A DNA stretch of 64,000 nucleotides from Duganella sp. Root1480D1 (GTDB lineage: Bacteria; Pseudomonadota; Gammaproteobacteria; Burkholderiales; Burkholderiaceae_D): positions 140,349-204,348 of the forward strand of contig NZ_LMFZ01000023.1 in the NCBI RefSeq assembly GCF_001427305.1, written 5' to 3'. This document shows, one piece after another, positions 44,801 to 52,291 of this stretch. The first letter of the stretch is position 1. Every line of letters starts with the position of its first letter. The notes beneath the pieces were generated by a model. That model was not told the origin of the DNA and did not search any database. It was given only the letters and a program-made list of their open reading frames with translations. The position numbers and the translations under genes are program-made.

Positions 44801-45158
44801 CGTCATGTTCAGTACCAACCGTCCAATCGTTGGCAATGCAGCCAGCTGCTCCACCGCCCTGGGTGAGGCGCGCGGCTATGTGGTCAACCTGTTCAACGCT
44901 TCCGGCGCAATCGGCAGCGACGGCTTCTGCGGCGGCAACCGCTCCTCCGCCTTTGCTGGCGGCGGCTTGCCTCCTTCGCCGGTGATGGCCACCGGCGTGG
45001 AAGTCCATGGCGACCCGCGTGACCCTAACTCCCCGACCCGCCGCGTTTCGGTGGTGATTGGCTCCGGCTACACCCCTTCGGCGATTAACTCCGCTCCGGT
45101 CAAGCCGAAAATCGCTTCGGTCCGCAAACGTAAATACACATACGTTAAGGGGCAGTAA
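41817..45158 (+). CDS. pilY1: PilY1-type type IV pilus tip protein/adhesin (copy 2)
   Basis: The 1113-aa protein has a signal peptide (about 1-26), an N-terminal region corresponding to the von Willebrand A domain whose MIDAS position reads DNTSN (50-54) instead of DxSxS, and a C-terminal PilC-type propeller (about 600-1060; FYGSNDGFFRAVDA). A canonical calcium loop D833, D835, D837, D841 (DIDNDGKPD) precedes the blade YAYAADMGGNIYRIDF, the place where Pseudomonas PilY1 binds calcium to control pilus retraction. It therefore differs from copy 1 in both metal sites. It ends operon 2 and is followed by a terminator. Confidence 0.92.
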   Translation: MQKKLLTTVAASLGACATLLSFPAGADDIDIFTGASAGTSINPRILIVLDNTSNWSRQAQKWPGGLTQGQSEVRAIKSAIAGLDDKVNVGLFEFVTDGNANDNGGFVRYQVQPMSPSARNGFNNRLDTIDVGITSPIEKRNSGTMYGNLMYDVYNYLGGLPGYSASKGVTPSSIADPAGYVSKWVPFKSPLTDDASCAKTIVIFVTNPDQSGPTKDDAANTTQLQSLGGNTKQLGLPNFSTQTVQSITNIGQTNACYSSQTAAAAELNTAPWPTTCGNYTDGCQIGSALNNGTKICPVGTASYAINGVNSTVTNVPTGGETTDANPWNADEWARFMHDKGVPIPASSLKSKVTFYTIDVYNAQQNIEHTKLMLSMAKAGGGKYFAAKNQQAIVDALNQIIGEVLAVNSTFASTSLPVNSTNRSQNQNQVFIGMFRPDPDAKPRWFGNLKRYQLVVDGSDVKLGDANGNLAVNDNTGFITDCAQSFWTVEKGAYWEKLGINPDPASGCKTLSKGISPYSDAPDGPSVEKGAIAQMLRNGNNPGNTGTPTYAVSRTLYTRTAGGATLVPFNAANSGLSSDLVNFIKGADVTQERSADTTLTRPSIHGDVIHSRPLPLAYDDNNVFVFYGSNDGFFRAVDASNGKERWAFVAPEFFSRLSRLKDQLPLVNYPNVAGPGDVSAVGSPKDYFFDGSTGVYQNQPLTPSDPKKVWIYPTMRRGGRMVYGMDVTDIDNPRLMWSAGCPNLTDDTGCTTGFDGIGQTWSVPGVAFIKGYSATRPLILMGGGYDNCEDANTGAPTCVAGKGGYVYIMDAESGSLVASFKTKRSVVGDISMVDIDNDGKPDYAYAADMGGNIYRIDFIDSPTTKGALSSNNWRMYRVAYTNEASSPRKFMFGPALLYTKGFVYVALGSGDREHPLSWQYPYDSTTNRFYVALDDLSLKPATDDAGLNMDASLTNSTSPTDCNAPNVLPNGSSRGWFMGLQKGEQVVTSSLIVGGTVMFSTNRPIVGNAASCSTALGEARGYVVNLFNASGAIGSDGFCGGNRSSAFAGGGLPPSPVMATGVEVHGDPRDPNSPTRRVSVVIGSGYTPSAINSAPVKPKIASVRKRKYTYVKGQ

Positions 45159-45163
45159 GCCAC

Positions 45164-45194
45164 AAGGGGACGCTTCGGCGTCCCCTTCTTCTTC
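45164..45194 (+). terminator. Rho-independent terminator of pilus operon 2
   Basis: AAGGGGACGC-TTCG-GCGTCCCCTT, a perfect 10-bp stem with a UUCG tetraloop, followed by a CTTCTTC tract. Confidence 0.85.
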
Positions 45195-45209
45195 GTGCTA
45201 CAGTGTGGC

Positions 45210-46501
45210 ATGCACATTTCCAGCTTTACAACCGCCCTGCACCAGGGCCGCGGCAGCGCCTTCCTCCACCTGCACGACTTTCCATCGGACGAACTGTTCG
45301 ACATCCTCCTCGATGCTTGCCTGCACAACCGGCGTTTGACCGTCAGTGCGAAGGGCCGCGCGCAGCTTGGCTGCATACCTTGATTGCCCACGAAGACAGA
45401 CTATGCGCCGCAGTCCTCGAAGCCTTTGAAAACCCCGTCGAAGAACAAGACTGCTTCCAGGTCGCCAACCTGGTAGGCCTGTTTGCCAGGAATGGCAATC
45501 CAGAGGCGGCAGCCGCACTGCGCCACTCATGGGCCGAAAACGACCTCGCAGGCGAGACTGCAATCATTGCGCTGGACGGTGTGCCGGCGGCGATCGAAGT
45601 CGTTCGCCGGCTTGGGCTGCTACTGATTGCCGATCCCGATGAATATGCCGACTCCCTCGAATTCCTGACCGATGACGCGCCATTGCGTGAACAGGTTCTC
45701 TCAGAATTGCTCAAGCTGGCGCCAGGCGATGCTGCAATCTCGGCCTACCTCAAACAGCACGAACGGCGGGCCGCCGAGCAAGCCGAGAATGAACAGCTGA
45801 CCGACGAGCAGCGGCAACAGCAATGGATCGTGCACACTAGCAAGTTCATTTCCGAGAATCCTGCGGCGCGCATCATCGAACTTGCCAGGCAGCCGGGCAA
45901 AGGCCAGCACTTTCTGTTCTCACGATTTGGGCGGCAAGCGCCCGACTCCGAACGCCAGGCAATACTGCAAGCTCTTGCATCCGAACCCGATCCCAAGGTA
46001 CAGCGTTGGCTGCTCGGCGTATTCCGAGCGGAAGGGCTGCATGAATGGGACGACGCTGTCTGGAAACTCGCTCACAGTGAAATTGAGGATGTACGCTTTG
46101 CCGCAATCCGTGCTTTGGTATTGCTCAAGGATGACCGGCTCGGTGAATTTGCAAGGCGCAGGATTGGCGATGGCCACATTTCCGCCAAGAGCTGCGATGC
46201 AATCCAATTGTTCACAAATCACTACCATCCAGGCGACGAGCTCCTCATACTTAAAGCCCTGGAACGCGCGAATACGGACACCGAAGGCATGCATCGCCTT
46301 GGCCTGAGCGCCCTTCGCGTGTGCGAAGCGAACCCGGACACGCGCCTGGCCCAGGTAGCGATCTTCATCTACCGCACCAATCCCTGCACGCTATGCCGGC
46401 GGGATATCGTCGAATGGATGAAGGACATGGACTGCCTGCCCGACTGGATTGCCAACGAATGCCGCTACGACGCATTGGACGAAACCCGCGCACTGGTATA
46501 A
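45210..46501 (+). pseudogene. Frameshifted gene, helical-repeat-like protein of unknown function
   Basis: Two frames together make one continuous protein of about 430 aa. The first begins at ATG 45210 (MHISSFTTALHQGRG ... LLDACLHNR) and the second continues from about 45332 (AFDRQCEGPRAAWLHTLIAHEDRL) to the stop at 46501. Joining them needs a -1 shift, as if one base (for example a G in CCGGCG near 45330) were missing. The second frame is long, alpha-helical and HEAT-like (repeated pairs such as DVRFAAIRALVLLKDD), cytosolic, and lacks catalytic motifs I recognise. The part of the second frame before 45330 is Pro/Arg-rich and looks non-coding. It may be a pseudogene, a sequencing error or, less likely, programmed frameshifting. 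Confidence 0.6.
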
Positions 46502-46530
46502 AAAAAGGGACGCCGCAGCGCCCCCTTTCT
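46499..46530. terminator. Bidirectional terminator between the frameshifted gene and scoB
   Basis: GGGACGC-CGCA-GCGCCCCC with one mismatch, an A-run on the left and CTTTC on the right; on the minus strand it gives a hairpin followed by TTTTTT behind scoB. Confidence 0.7.
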
Positions 46531-46546
46531 CCCTTCAGCCAATCGT

Positions 46547-47191
46547 TCAGGCGAACGACAGCTCCACGCCGGAAGCAGCGGCAATTTCTTCGCGCGTGAC
46601 GCCAGGCGCCATTTCAGTCACCTTGACGCCGGTCGGAGTCACCTCCATCACGCCCAGGTCGGTAATGATCATGTCGACCACGCCGACGCCGGTCAGCGGC
46701 AGGTCGCATTTCTTCAGCAGCTTGTGCGAAGTCGAGCCATCCTTGGCGGTGGCGACGTGCTCCATCAGCACCACCACTTTCTTGACGCCGGCCACCAGGT
46801 CCATCGCGCCGCCCATGCCCTTCACCATTTTGCCCGGGATCATCCAGTTGGCCAGGTCGCCCTTTTCCGATACCTGCATCGCACCGAGGATCGCCAGGTT
46901 GATCTTGCCGCCGCGGATCATCGCGAACGAATCGGCCGAACTGAAATAAGCGGCGCCCGGCAGTGCAGTCACGGTCTGCTTGCCGGCGTTGATCAGGTCC
47001 GCATCCACTTCTGCTTCGGTCGGGAACGGGCCGATGCCCAGCAAGCCGTTTTCCGACTGCAGGAACACTTCGATATTCTGCGGCACATAGTTGGCCACCA
47101 GGGTCGGCAAGCCGATGCCCAGGTTCACATAGAAGCCATCCTGCAGCTCTTTCGCCGCGCGTGCGGCCATTTCATCACGAGTCCATGCCAT
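46547..47191 (-). CDS. scoB: 3-oxoacid CoA-transferase subunit B
   Basis: The 214-aa protein has the class I CoA-transferase B-subunit motif with the active-site Glu in [14 protein letters not shown] (near residue 46) and the glycine-rich segments GIGLPTLV and [13 protein letters not shown]. With ScoA it transfers CoA from succinyl-CoA to acetoacetate, allowing ketone bodies or 3-hydroxybutyrate-derived acetoacetate to be used. The gene follows scoA by 12 nt. Related subunits act on 3-oxoadipate; the bdhA gene nearby and the sequence favour acetoacetate. Confidence 0.92.
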   Translation of the reverse strand: MAWTRDEMAARAAKELQDGFYVNLGIGLPTLVANYVPQNIEVFLQSENGLLGIGPFPTEAEVDADLINAGKQTVTALPGAAYFSSADSFAMIRGGKINLAILGAMQVSEKGDLANWMIPGKMVKGMGGAMDLVAGVKKVVVLMEHVATAKDGSTSHKLLKKCDLPLTGVGVVDMIITDLGVMEVTPTGVKVTEMAPGVTREEIAAASGVELSFA

Positions 47192-47203
47192 GTTGTCTTC
47201 TCC

Positions 47204-47902
47204 TTAGTTGGCACGCACGGTGCGCTGTTCGATGCGTTTTTCCGGGGTGGCGTTGAGCACGATGCGGTGCACGTAGATGCCCGGCAGGTGCACGGCGTCC
47301 GGATCGATGGCGCCCACTTCCACGATTTCTTCCACTTCCACCACGCAGACCTTGCCGGCGGCAGCCACGTTCGGGTTGAAGTTACGGGAGGTTTTGCGGA
47401 ATACCAGGTTGCCCGACTTGTCGGCCTTCCAGGCTTTGACAAGGGATACGTCGGCCACCAGCGAACGCTCCATCACATATTGTTCGCCGTCGAATTCGCG
47501 GATTTCCTTGCCGTCGGCGACGATGGTGCCGACGCCGGTCTTGGTGAAGAAGGCCGGAATGCCGGCACCACCGGCGCGCAGCTTTTCAGCCAGTGTGCCT
47601 TGCGGAGTGAATTCAAGTTCCAGTTCGCCGGCCAGGAACTGGCGCGCGAATTCCTTGTTCTCGCCCACGTAGGAGGAGATCATCTTCTTGATCTGGCGGG
47701 TCTCCAGCAACTGGCCCAGGCCGAAGCCGTCCACGCCGGCGTTGTTGGAAATCGCGGTCAGGCCGGTGGCGCCGCTATCGCGCAGCGCAGCGATCAGGGC
47801 TTCCGGGATGCCGCACAGGCCGAAACCGCCGACCGCAATGGTTTGGCCGTCGGCCACGATGCCGGCCAGGGCGGCCTTGGCATCCGGGTAAATCTTGTTC
47901 AT
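47204..47902 (-). CDS. scoA: 3-oxoacid CoA-transferase subunit A
   Basis: The 232-aa protein shows the A-subunit pattern: MNKIYPDAKAALAGI, VGGFGLCGIPEALI, ISNNAGVDGFGLG, and FDGEQYVMERSLVADVSLVKAWKAD (shown here only in part by family). It supplies the CoA-binding half of the transferase. The ATG at 47902 has AAGGAGACA before it. It is divergent by 82 bp from a PAS-LuxR regulator, which probably controls the operon. Confidence 0.92.
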   Translation of the reverse strand: MNKIYPDAKAALAGIVADGQTIAVGGFGLCGIPEALIAALRDSGATGLTAISNNAGVDGFGLGQLLETRQIKKMISSYVGENKEFARQFLAGELELEFTPQGTLAEKLRAGGAGIPAFFTKTGVGTIVADGKEIREFDGEQYVMERSLVADVSLVKAWKADKSGNLVFRKTSRNFNPNVAAAGKVCVVEVEEIVEVGAIDPDAVHLPGIYVHRIVLNATPEKRIEQRTVRAN

Positions 47903-47984
47903 TATGTCTCCTTGTTCAAATGGCCAGAAGGCGATTGAGGATAGAATACGCCCGCCCAAACATCAATACCGTAGAAATACCGCA

Positions 47985-48530
47985 ATGCCGATCAATTACG
48001 AGTCCATCTTCAAATTCGCCCCGGTAGGCATGTGCGTTTCCCACAGCCGCGTGATCCAGGCCAGTAACGATGCGCTGGCGGCGATGTTCGGCTACGGCGC
48101 GGGTGCCCTGGATGGGCAGTCGTTCCAGGTCTTGTATCCGACCCAGGACGAATACCTGCGCACCGGGGACCGCATCATCCCTATCATGAATGCCAAGGGG
48201 CGCTATTCGGACGAACGCATCATGCGCCGCGCCAATGGGGAATTGTTCTGGTGCCACGTGACCGGGCGCGCGCTCGATACGGCCCAGCCGCTGGGCGCAG
48301 GCATCTGGACGTTTGAGGACGTGTCGGAGCAGAGGCCGGTTTCCGCCGCCCTCACGCCGCGTGAACGGGAAATTGCGGCGCTGCTGGTGGAGGGCAAGAC
48401 CAGCAAGATGATTGCGCGAGATGCCGGCTTGTCGCCGCGGACGGTGGAAATGCACCGGGCCAGGTTGATGCGCAAGTTCGGGGCGGCGACGGCGACGGAG
48501 CTTGTTCATAAGCTGGCTGGGGCGCGCTGA
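47985..48530 (+). CDS. PAS-LuxR transcriptional regulator beside scoAB
   Basis: The 181-aa protein has a single PAS domain (about 5-110, VSHSRVIQASNDALAAMFGY) and a LuxR-type helix-turn-helix (about 120-178, LTPREREIAALLVEGKTS, LSPRTVEMHRARLMRKFG). It has no receiver domain, so the PAS domain is the likely sensor of a small molecule or redox state. Divergent orientation from scoAB points to control of CoA-transferase expression. The ATG at 47985 is preceded by a weak site only; the longer frame overlaps scoA. Confidence 0.87.
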   Translation: MPINYESIFKFAPVGMCVSHSRVIQASNDALAAMFGYGAGALDGQSFQVLYPTQDEYLRTGDRIIPIMNAKGRYSDERIMRRANGELFWCHVTGRALDTAQPLGAGIWTFEDVSEQRPVSAALTPREREIAALLVEGKTSKMIARDAGLSPRTVEMHRARLMRKFGAATATELVHKLAGAR

Positions 48531-48564
48531 AAACCGGTAAACCGGGGTCTGACGGTTCTAACCG
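48531..48564. repeat. Palindromic intergenic repeat, copy 5 (partial)
   Basis: AAACCGGTAAACCGGGGTCTGACGGTT follows the TGA of the PAS-LuxR gene by one base and runs into the end of the convergent SDR gene. The second hairpin arm is replaced by GGTTCTAACCGG, so it is a degenerate or truncated copy. Confidence 0.6.
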
Positions 48565-49334
48565 GCCATCATCCCGTCGTCGGCAGAAATGATCGCGCCA
48601 TTGATAAAGTGCGCCTCATCCCCCGCCAGCAGCAGCAATAGCCCATCCAGATCCTCCGGCTTGCCGGCCCGCTTGCGAGGCAGCATATCAATCAGCCGCT
48701 TGCCCTGGTCGCTGGCGAAGTAATCCTCATTGATCTCGGTTTCGATATAGCCGGGGCAAATGGCATTGGTGTTAATGCCATACTTGCCCCACTCCACCGC
48801 CATGGCCTTGGTCATCTGCACCACGCCTGCCTTGCTCATGCAGTACACCCCGATCTGCGGCAGCACGCGCAGTCCTGCCACGGAGGCGATATTGATAATC
48901 CGGTGCTGCTTGCGAGAGTCGCCCTTGGCCCGCGCAATCATGCGCTTGGCCGTTTCCTGTGCCACGAAAAAGGCTCCGCGCAGGTTGCAGTCCATGACAA
49001 AGTCATAATCCTCCGGCGACACATCAAGCAAACGTTGCGTCATTGATACACCGGAATTATTGACCAGGATGTCGATCGGGCCCGCCTCGGTTTCAGCATG
49101 GGCGATGGCCGATTTGATGCTCGCGTAGTCGGTCACGTCCAACGTGACCACATGGGCAGCACCGCCATCGGCTTCGATTTCGGCACGCAGTTCTTTCAGG
49201 CGTTCGATGCGGCGCGAGGCCAGCACCACCTGGCAACCTGCCTTGGCCAGCACCTTGGCAAAACGGGCACCAAGACCGCTGGAGGCGCCCGTGATCAGGG
49301 CGATTTTGCCCTCAAAATTTACTTCGATCCCCAC
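48558..49334 (-). CDS. Short-chain dehydrogenase/reductase
   Basis: The 258-aa protein has the NAD(P) site TGASSGLG (about 15-22), NNSG, catalytic Ser in NIASVAGL and YCMSK, and the PGYIETEIN loop. SDR enzymes oxidise or reduce alcohols and ketones; the substrate is not defined, although 3-oxoacyl reduction or hydroxyacyl-CoA oxidation would suit the neighbouring fatty acid and ketone genes. It stands alone, convergent with the PAS-LuxR gene and divergent from ETF-quinone oxidoreductase. Confidence 0.87.
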   Translation of the reverse strand: MGIEVNFEGKIALITGASSGLGARFAKVLAKAGCQVVLASRRIERLKELRAEIEADGGAAHVVTLDVTDYASIKSAIAHAETEAGPIDILVNNSGVSMTQRLLDVSPEDYDFVMDCNLRGAFFVAQETAKRMIARAKGDSRKQHRIINIASVAGLRVLPQIGVYCMSKAGVVQMTKAMAVEWGKYGINTNAICPGYIETEINEDYFASDQGKRLIDMLPRKRAGKPEDLDGLLLLLAGDEAHFINGAIISADDGMMAG

Positions 49335-49384
49335 CGGCTACTCCTTTTGATTCTGTCCCGACATCATGACACAAAAAACCTCCT

Positions 49385-49406
49385 TATTAGATTGCCACGT
49401 CTAATA
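49385..49406. promoter_or_regulatory. Operator-like inverted repeat between SDR and ETF-QO
   Basis: TATTAGA-TTGCCACG-TCTAATA, a perfect 7-bp inverted repeat in the 172-bp divergent gap. Its size fits a TetR-type site and it could control one or both genes; no candidate regulator is adjacent. Confidence 0.4.
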
Positions 49407-49506
49407 TTAGCCCTCACAATGGCGCCACCGTTGCAATACCCCGGAAAAAAGAGCACACTCGTTCTATTTCCAGCATCGAATTTCCCATCATTCTTACAAA
49501 AACACT

Positions 49507-51162
49507 ATGAGCAACCTTGTAGAACAGTACGGCCCGCGCGAGGCAATGGAGTACGACGTTGTGATCGTTGGCGGCGGCCCTGCTGGCCTGTCGGCAGCGA
49601 TCAAGATCAAGCAACTGAATCCGGATACTTCCGTGGTTGTGCTGGAAAAAGGCGGCGAACTCGGCGCCCATATCCTGTCCGGCGCGGTGATGGACCCGAA
49701 AGCACTCACCGAACTGATCCCTGATTGGAAAGAGCTGGGCGCTCCGCTGAACACCGCCGTGACCGAAGACCGCGTGCTGTTTCTGACCGAGACCAAGGCT
49801 TTCAAGACCCCCAACTTCATGCTGCCGAAGTGTTTCGAGAACCACGGCAATTATGTCATTTCGCTGGGCAATGTGGTGCGCTGGCTGGGCCAGCAGGCGG
49901 AAGCCCTGGGCGTGGAAATCTTCCCTGGCTTCACCGGCGCCGAAATCCTGTACAACGATGACGGTTCGGTCAAAGGTGTTGCCACCGGCAATATGGGCGT
50001 GAAGCGCGATGGCGAACCTGGCCCTGACTTCCAGCTCGGCATGGAACTGCACGGCAAGTACACCCTGTTCGCCGAAGGTGCGCGTGGCCACCTGGGCAAG
50101 CAGTTGATGGCCAAGTACGACCTGAACAAGGGCAAGGATCCACAGTCCTATGGCATCGGCATCAAGGAACTGTGGGAAATCGATCCGGCCAAGCACCAGC
50201 CTGGCCTGGTGATTCACACCACCGGCTGGCCGCTGGACACCAAGACTTACGGCGGCTCCTTCCTGTACCACCTGGAAAACAACCAGGTCATGATCGGCTA
50301 CGTGGTGGGCCTGGATTACGAGAATCCATACCTGTCGCCCTACGAAGAATTCCAGCGCTACAAGACCCACCCGGAAATCCGCACCTTCCTCGAGGGCGGC
50401 AAGCGTATCTCCTATGGTGCGCGCGCCATTACCGCCGGCGGCCTGCAGTCGCTGCCTAAGCTGGTGTTCCCGGGCGGCGCGCTGATCGGCTGTGACGCCG
50501 GTTTCCTGAACATGAGCCGCATCAAAGGCTCGCACGCTGCGATCAAATCCGGCATGCTGGCTGCGGAAGCCGTGGTGGCAGCGCTGGGCGCCGGCCGCTC
50601 GGCTGACGAACTGGCCGCCTACCCGACCGCCTTCGAACAGTCCTGGCTGCACGAAGAGCTGCACGTGGCGCGTAACGTCAAGCCATGGCTGAAGAAGGGC
50701 CTGTACCTGGGCTCCCTGATGACCGGCATCGACCAGATCGTGTTCCGCGGCAAGGCGCCGTGGACCCTGCACCATTCGACCCCGGACCACGCCTGCCTGC
50801 GCCCTGCTTCCGAGTTCAGCCCAATCACCTATCCGAAGCCGGATGGCAAGCTGACCTTCGACCGCCTGTCGTCGGTGTTCATCTCGAATACCAACCACGC
50901 CGAAGACCAGCCGATCCACCTGACGCTGAAAGACAATTCGGTGCCGGTGAATGTCAACCTTGCCAAATTTGCAGGCCCGGAATCGCGCTACTGCCCGGCC
51001 GGCGTCTACGAATTCGTCAAGACCGACGAAGGCCAGGACCGCCTGCAGATCAACGCGCAGAACTGCGTCCATTGCAAGACTTGCGATATCAAGGACCCGA
51101 CCCAGAACATCGTCTGGATCACGCCAGAGGGCGGCGGCGGTCCGAACTACCCAAATATGTAA
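49507..51162 (+). CDS. Electron transfer flavoprotein-ubiquinone oxidoreductase
   Basis: The 551-aa protein has an N-terminal FAD-binding fold (VVIVGGGPAGLSAAI, about 17-31), the quinone-associated region (GMELHGKYTLFAEGARGHL) and a C-terminal 4Fe-4S domain (RYCPAGVYEF ... QNCVHCKTCDIKDP, supplying the four cysteines). It passes electrons from ETF, reduced by acyl-CoA dehydrogenases, to ubiquinone at the inner membrane. No clear ribosome site precedes the ATG, but the conserved start matches. A terminator follows within 8 nt. Confidence 0.96.
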   Translation: MSNLVEQYGPREAMEYDVVIVGGGPAGLSAAIKIKQLNPDTSVVVLEKGGELGAHILSGAVMDPKALTELIPDWKELGAPLNTAVTEDRVLFLTETKAFKTPNFMLPKCFENHGNYVISLGNVVRWLGQQAEALGVEIFPGFTGAEILYNDDGSVKGVATGNMGVKRDGEPGPDFQLGMELHGKYTLFAEGARGHLGKQLMAKYDLNKGKDPQSYGIGIKELWEIDPAKHQPGLVIHTTGWPLDTKTYGGSFLYHLENNQVMIGYVVGLDYENPYLSPYEEFQRYKTHPEIRTFLEGGKRISYGARAITAGGLQSLPKLVFPGGALIGCDAGFLNMSRIKGSHAAIKSGMLAAEAVVAALGAGRSADELAAYPTAFEQSWLHEELHVARNVKPWLKKGLYLGSLMTGIDQIVFRGKAPWTLHHSTPDHACLRPASEFSPITYPKPDGKLTFDRLSSVFISNTNHAEDQPIHLTLKDNSVPVNVNLAKFAGPESRYCPAGVYEFVKTDEGQDRLQINAQNCVHCKTCDIKDPTQNIVWITPEGGGGPNYPNM

Positions 51163-51167
51163 GATCC

Positions 51168-51190
51168 AAGGGGGCTTCGGCCCCCTTTTT
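51168..51190 (+). terminator. Rho-independent terminator of ETF-QO
   Basis: GGGGGC-TTCG-GCCCCC followed by TTTTT. The A-rich stretch after it, at 51213-51232, belongs to the flagellin upstream region. Confidence 0.9.
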
Positions 51191-51335
51191 CATGGTCACC
51201 CTGGCAAGGACCCAAAAAAAATCAAAAAAATTTCCACTCGGCATTTAATGCTCCCGGTCCCACGGTCGTCTTGTACTTCTGAGAGCGCAGAAAAAGACCC
51301 GCTGCTCGATTTGAACCAACCACCCAGGAGTTATC

Positions 51336-52217
51336 ATGCTGAGCCTTCACACCAACGCAGCGGCCCTGTCCGCCCAAAACTCGATCTCCCGCACCCAGAC
51401 CGGCCTGTCGACTTCGATGACCCGCCTGAGCACCGGCTTCCGTATCAACTCGGCAATGGACGACGCTGCCGGCCTGCAGATTGCAACCCGTCTGAAAACC
51501 CAGACCAGCGGCATGACCGTGGCAATGCGCAACACCCAGAACTCGATCTCCCTGATGCAAACCGCTGAAGGCGCACTGGACGAATCGACCAACATCCTGA
51601 ACCGCATGAAAGACCTGGCAACCCAGGCAGCCGACGATTCCTCCACCTCCGCTGACCGTACCGCGATGCAGAAGGAATTCGACACCCTGACCGACGAACT
51701 GTCGAACATCGTTGCCAACACCAAGTTCGGCGGCACCACCCTGTTCAACAGCGCCGGCGGCAAGCTGACCGCAGCCCTGAAGTTCCAGATCGGTGCTGAC
51801 TCGACCGAAACCATGACCGGCGACTTCACCACCGAACTGACCAAAGTCGGCACCGACGTGCTGGCAGCAGCAGCAGGTTTCGTCACCACCGGCGCCGGCG
51901 CCGCAGCTGGTTCCGAACTGGGTACCGCGACCTCCGTGGCAGCTAACGCCACCATCGGCAAGCTGGCAACCGCGATTGACTCGGTTGGCGCCCTGCGCTC
52001 GAAACTGGGTGCTGTGTCGAACCGCCTGGACCACGTCTACAACAACTTGTCCAACATCTCGACCAACACCAAGAACGCAACCGGCCGCATCATGGACGTT
52101 GACTTCGCATCCGAATCCGCTTCGATGACTTCGTCGCAGATGCTGCTGCAAGCCGGCACCGCCATGCTGAAGCAGTCCAACAGCCAGTCGTCCCTGGTCC
52201 TGTCCCTGCTGCAGTAA
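51336..52217 (+). CDS. fliC: Flagellin (short)
   Basis: The 293-aa protein has the conserved N-terminal D0/D1 helices (MLSLHTNAAALSAQNSIS, RLSTGFRINSAMDDAAGLQI) and C-terminal D1/D0 helices (GALRSKLGAVSNRLDHVYNN, MLLQAGTAMLKQSNS), with only a small Ala/Thr-rich middle. It is self-assembled into the filament after export by the flagellar system. CCAGGAG precedes the ATG. No other core flagellar genes are in the window, so this may be one of several flagellins, or the filament gene away from the main cluster. Expression is expected to need sigma-28, but I see no convincing site. Confidence 0.96.
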   Translation: MLSLHTNAAALSAQNSISRTQTGLSTSMTRLSTGFRINSAMDDAAGLQIATRLKTQTSGMTVAMRNTQNSISLMQTAEGALDESTNILNRMKDLATQAADDSSTSADRTAMQKEFDTLTDELSNIVANTKFGGTTLFNSAGGKLTAALKFQIGADSTETMTGDFTTELTKVGTDVLAAAAGFVTTGAGAAAGSELGTATSVAANATIGKLATAIDSVGALRSKLGAVSNRLDHVYNNLSNISTNTKNATGRIMDVDFASESASMTSSQMLLQAGTAMLKQSNSQSSLVLSLLQ

Positions 52218-52236
52218 TCCCGCAGGTGGCCTGAGA

Positions 52237-52265
52237 AAGCCAACCGTGCGCGGTTGGCTTTTTTT
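52237..52265 (+). terminator. Rho-independent terminator of flagellin
   Basis: AAGCCAACCG-TGCG-CGGTTGGCTT followed by TTTTT, 19 nt after the stop codon. Confidence 0.92.
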
Positions 52266-52291
52266 ATATCGCCGTATTACTATCAGTTTGT

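Noticed and set aside
45323-45340. Programmed -1 frameshift in the helical-repeat gene
   Set aside because: No slippery heptamer (X XXY YYZ) or downstream pseudoknot is evident at the junction, so mutation or sequencing error is more likely.
51191-51335. Sigma-28 promoter before flagellin
   Set aside because: The best candidate (AAAA ... GGCATTTAA around 51226-51250) departs from the TAAA-N15-GCCGATAA consensus too much to be listed.
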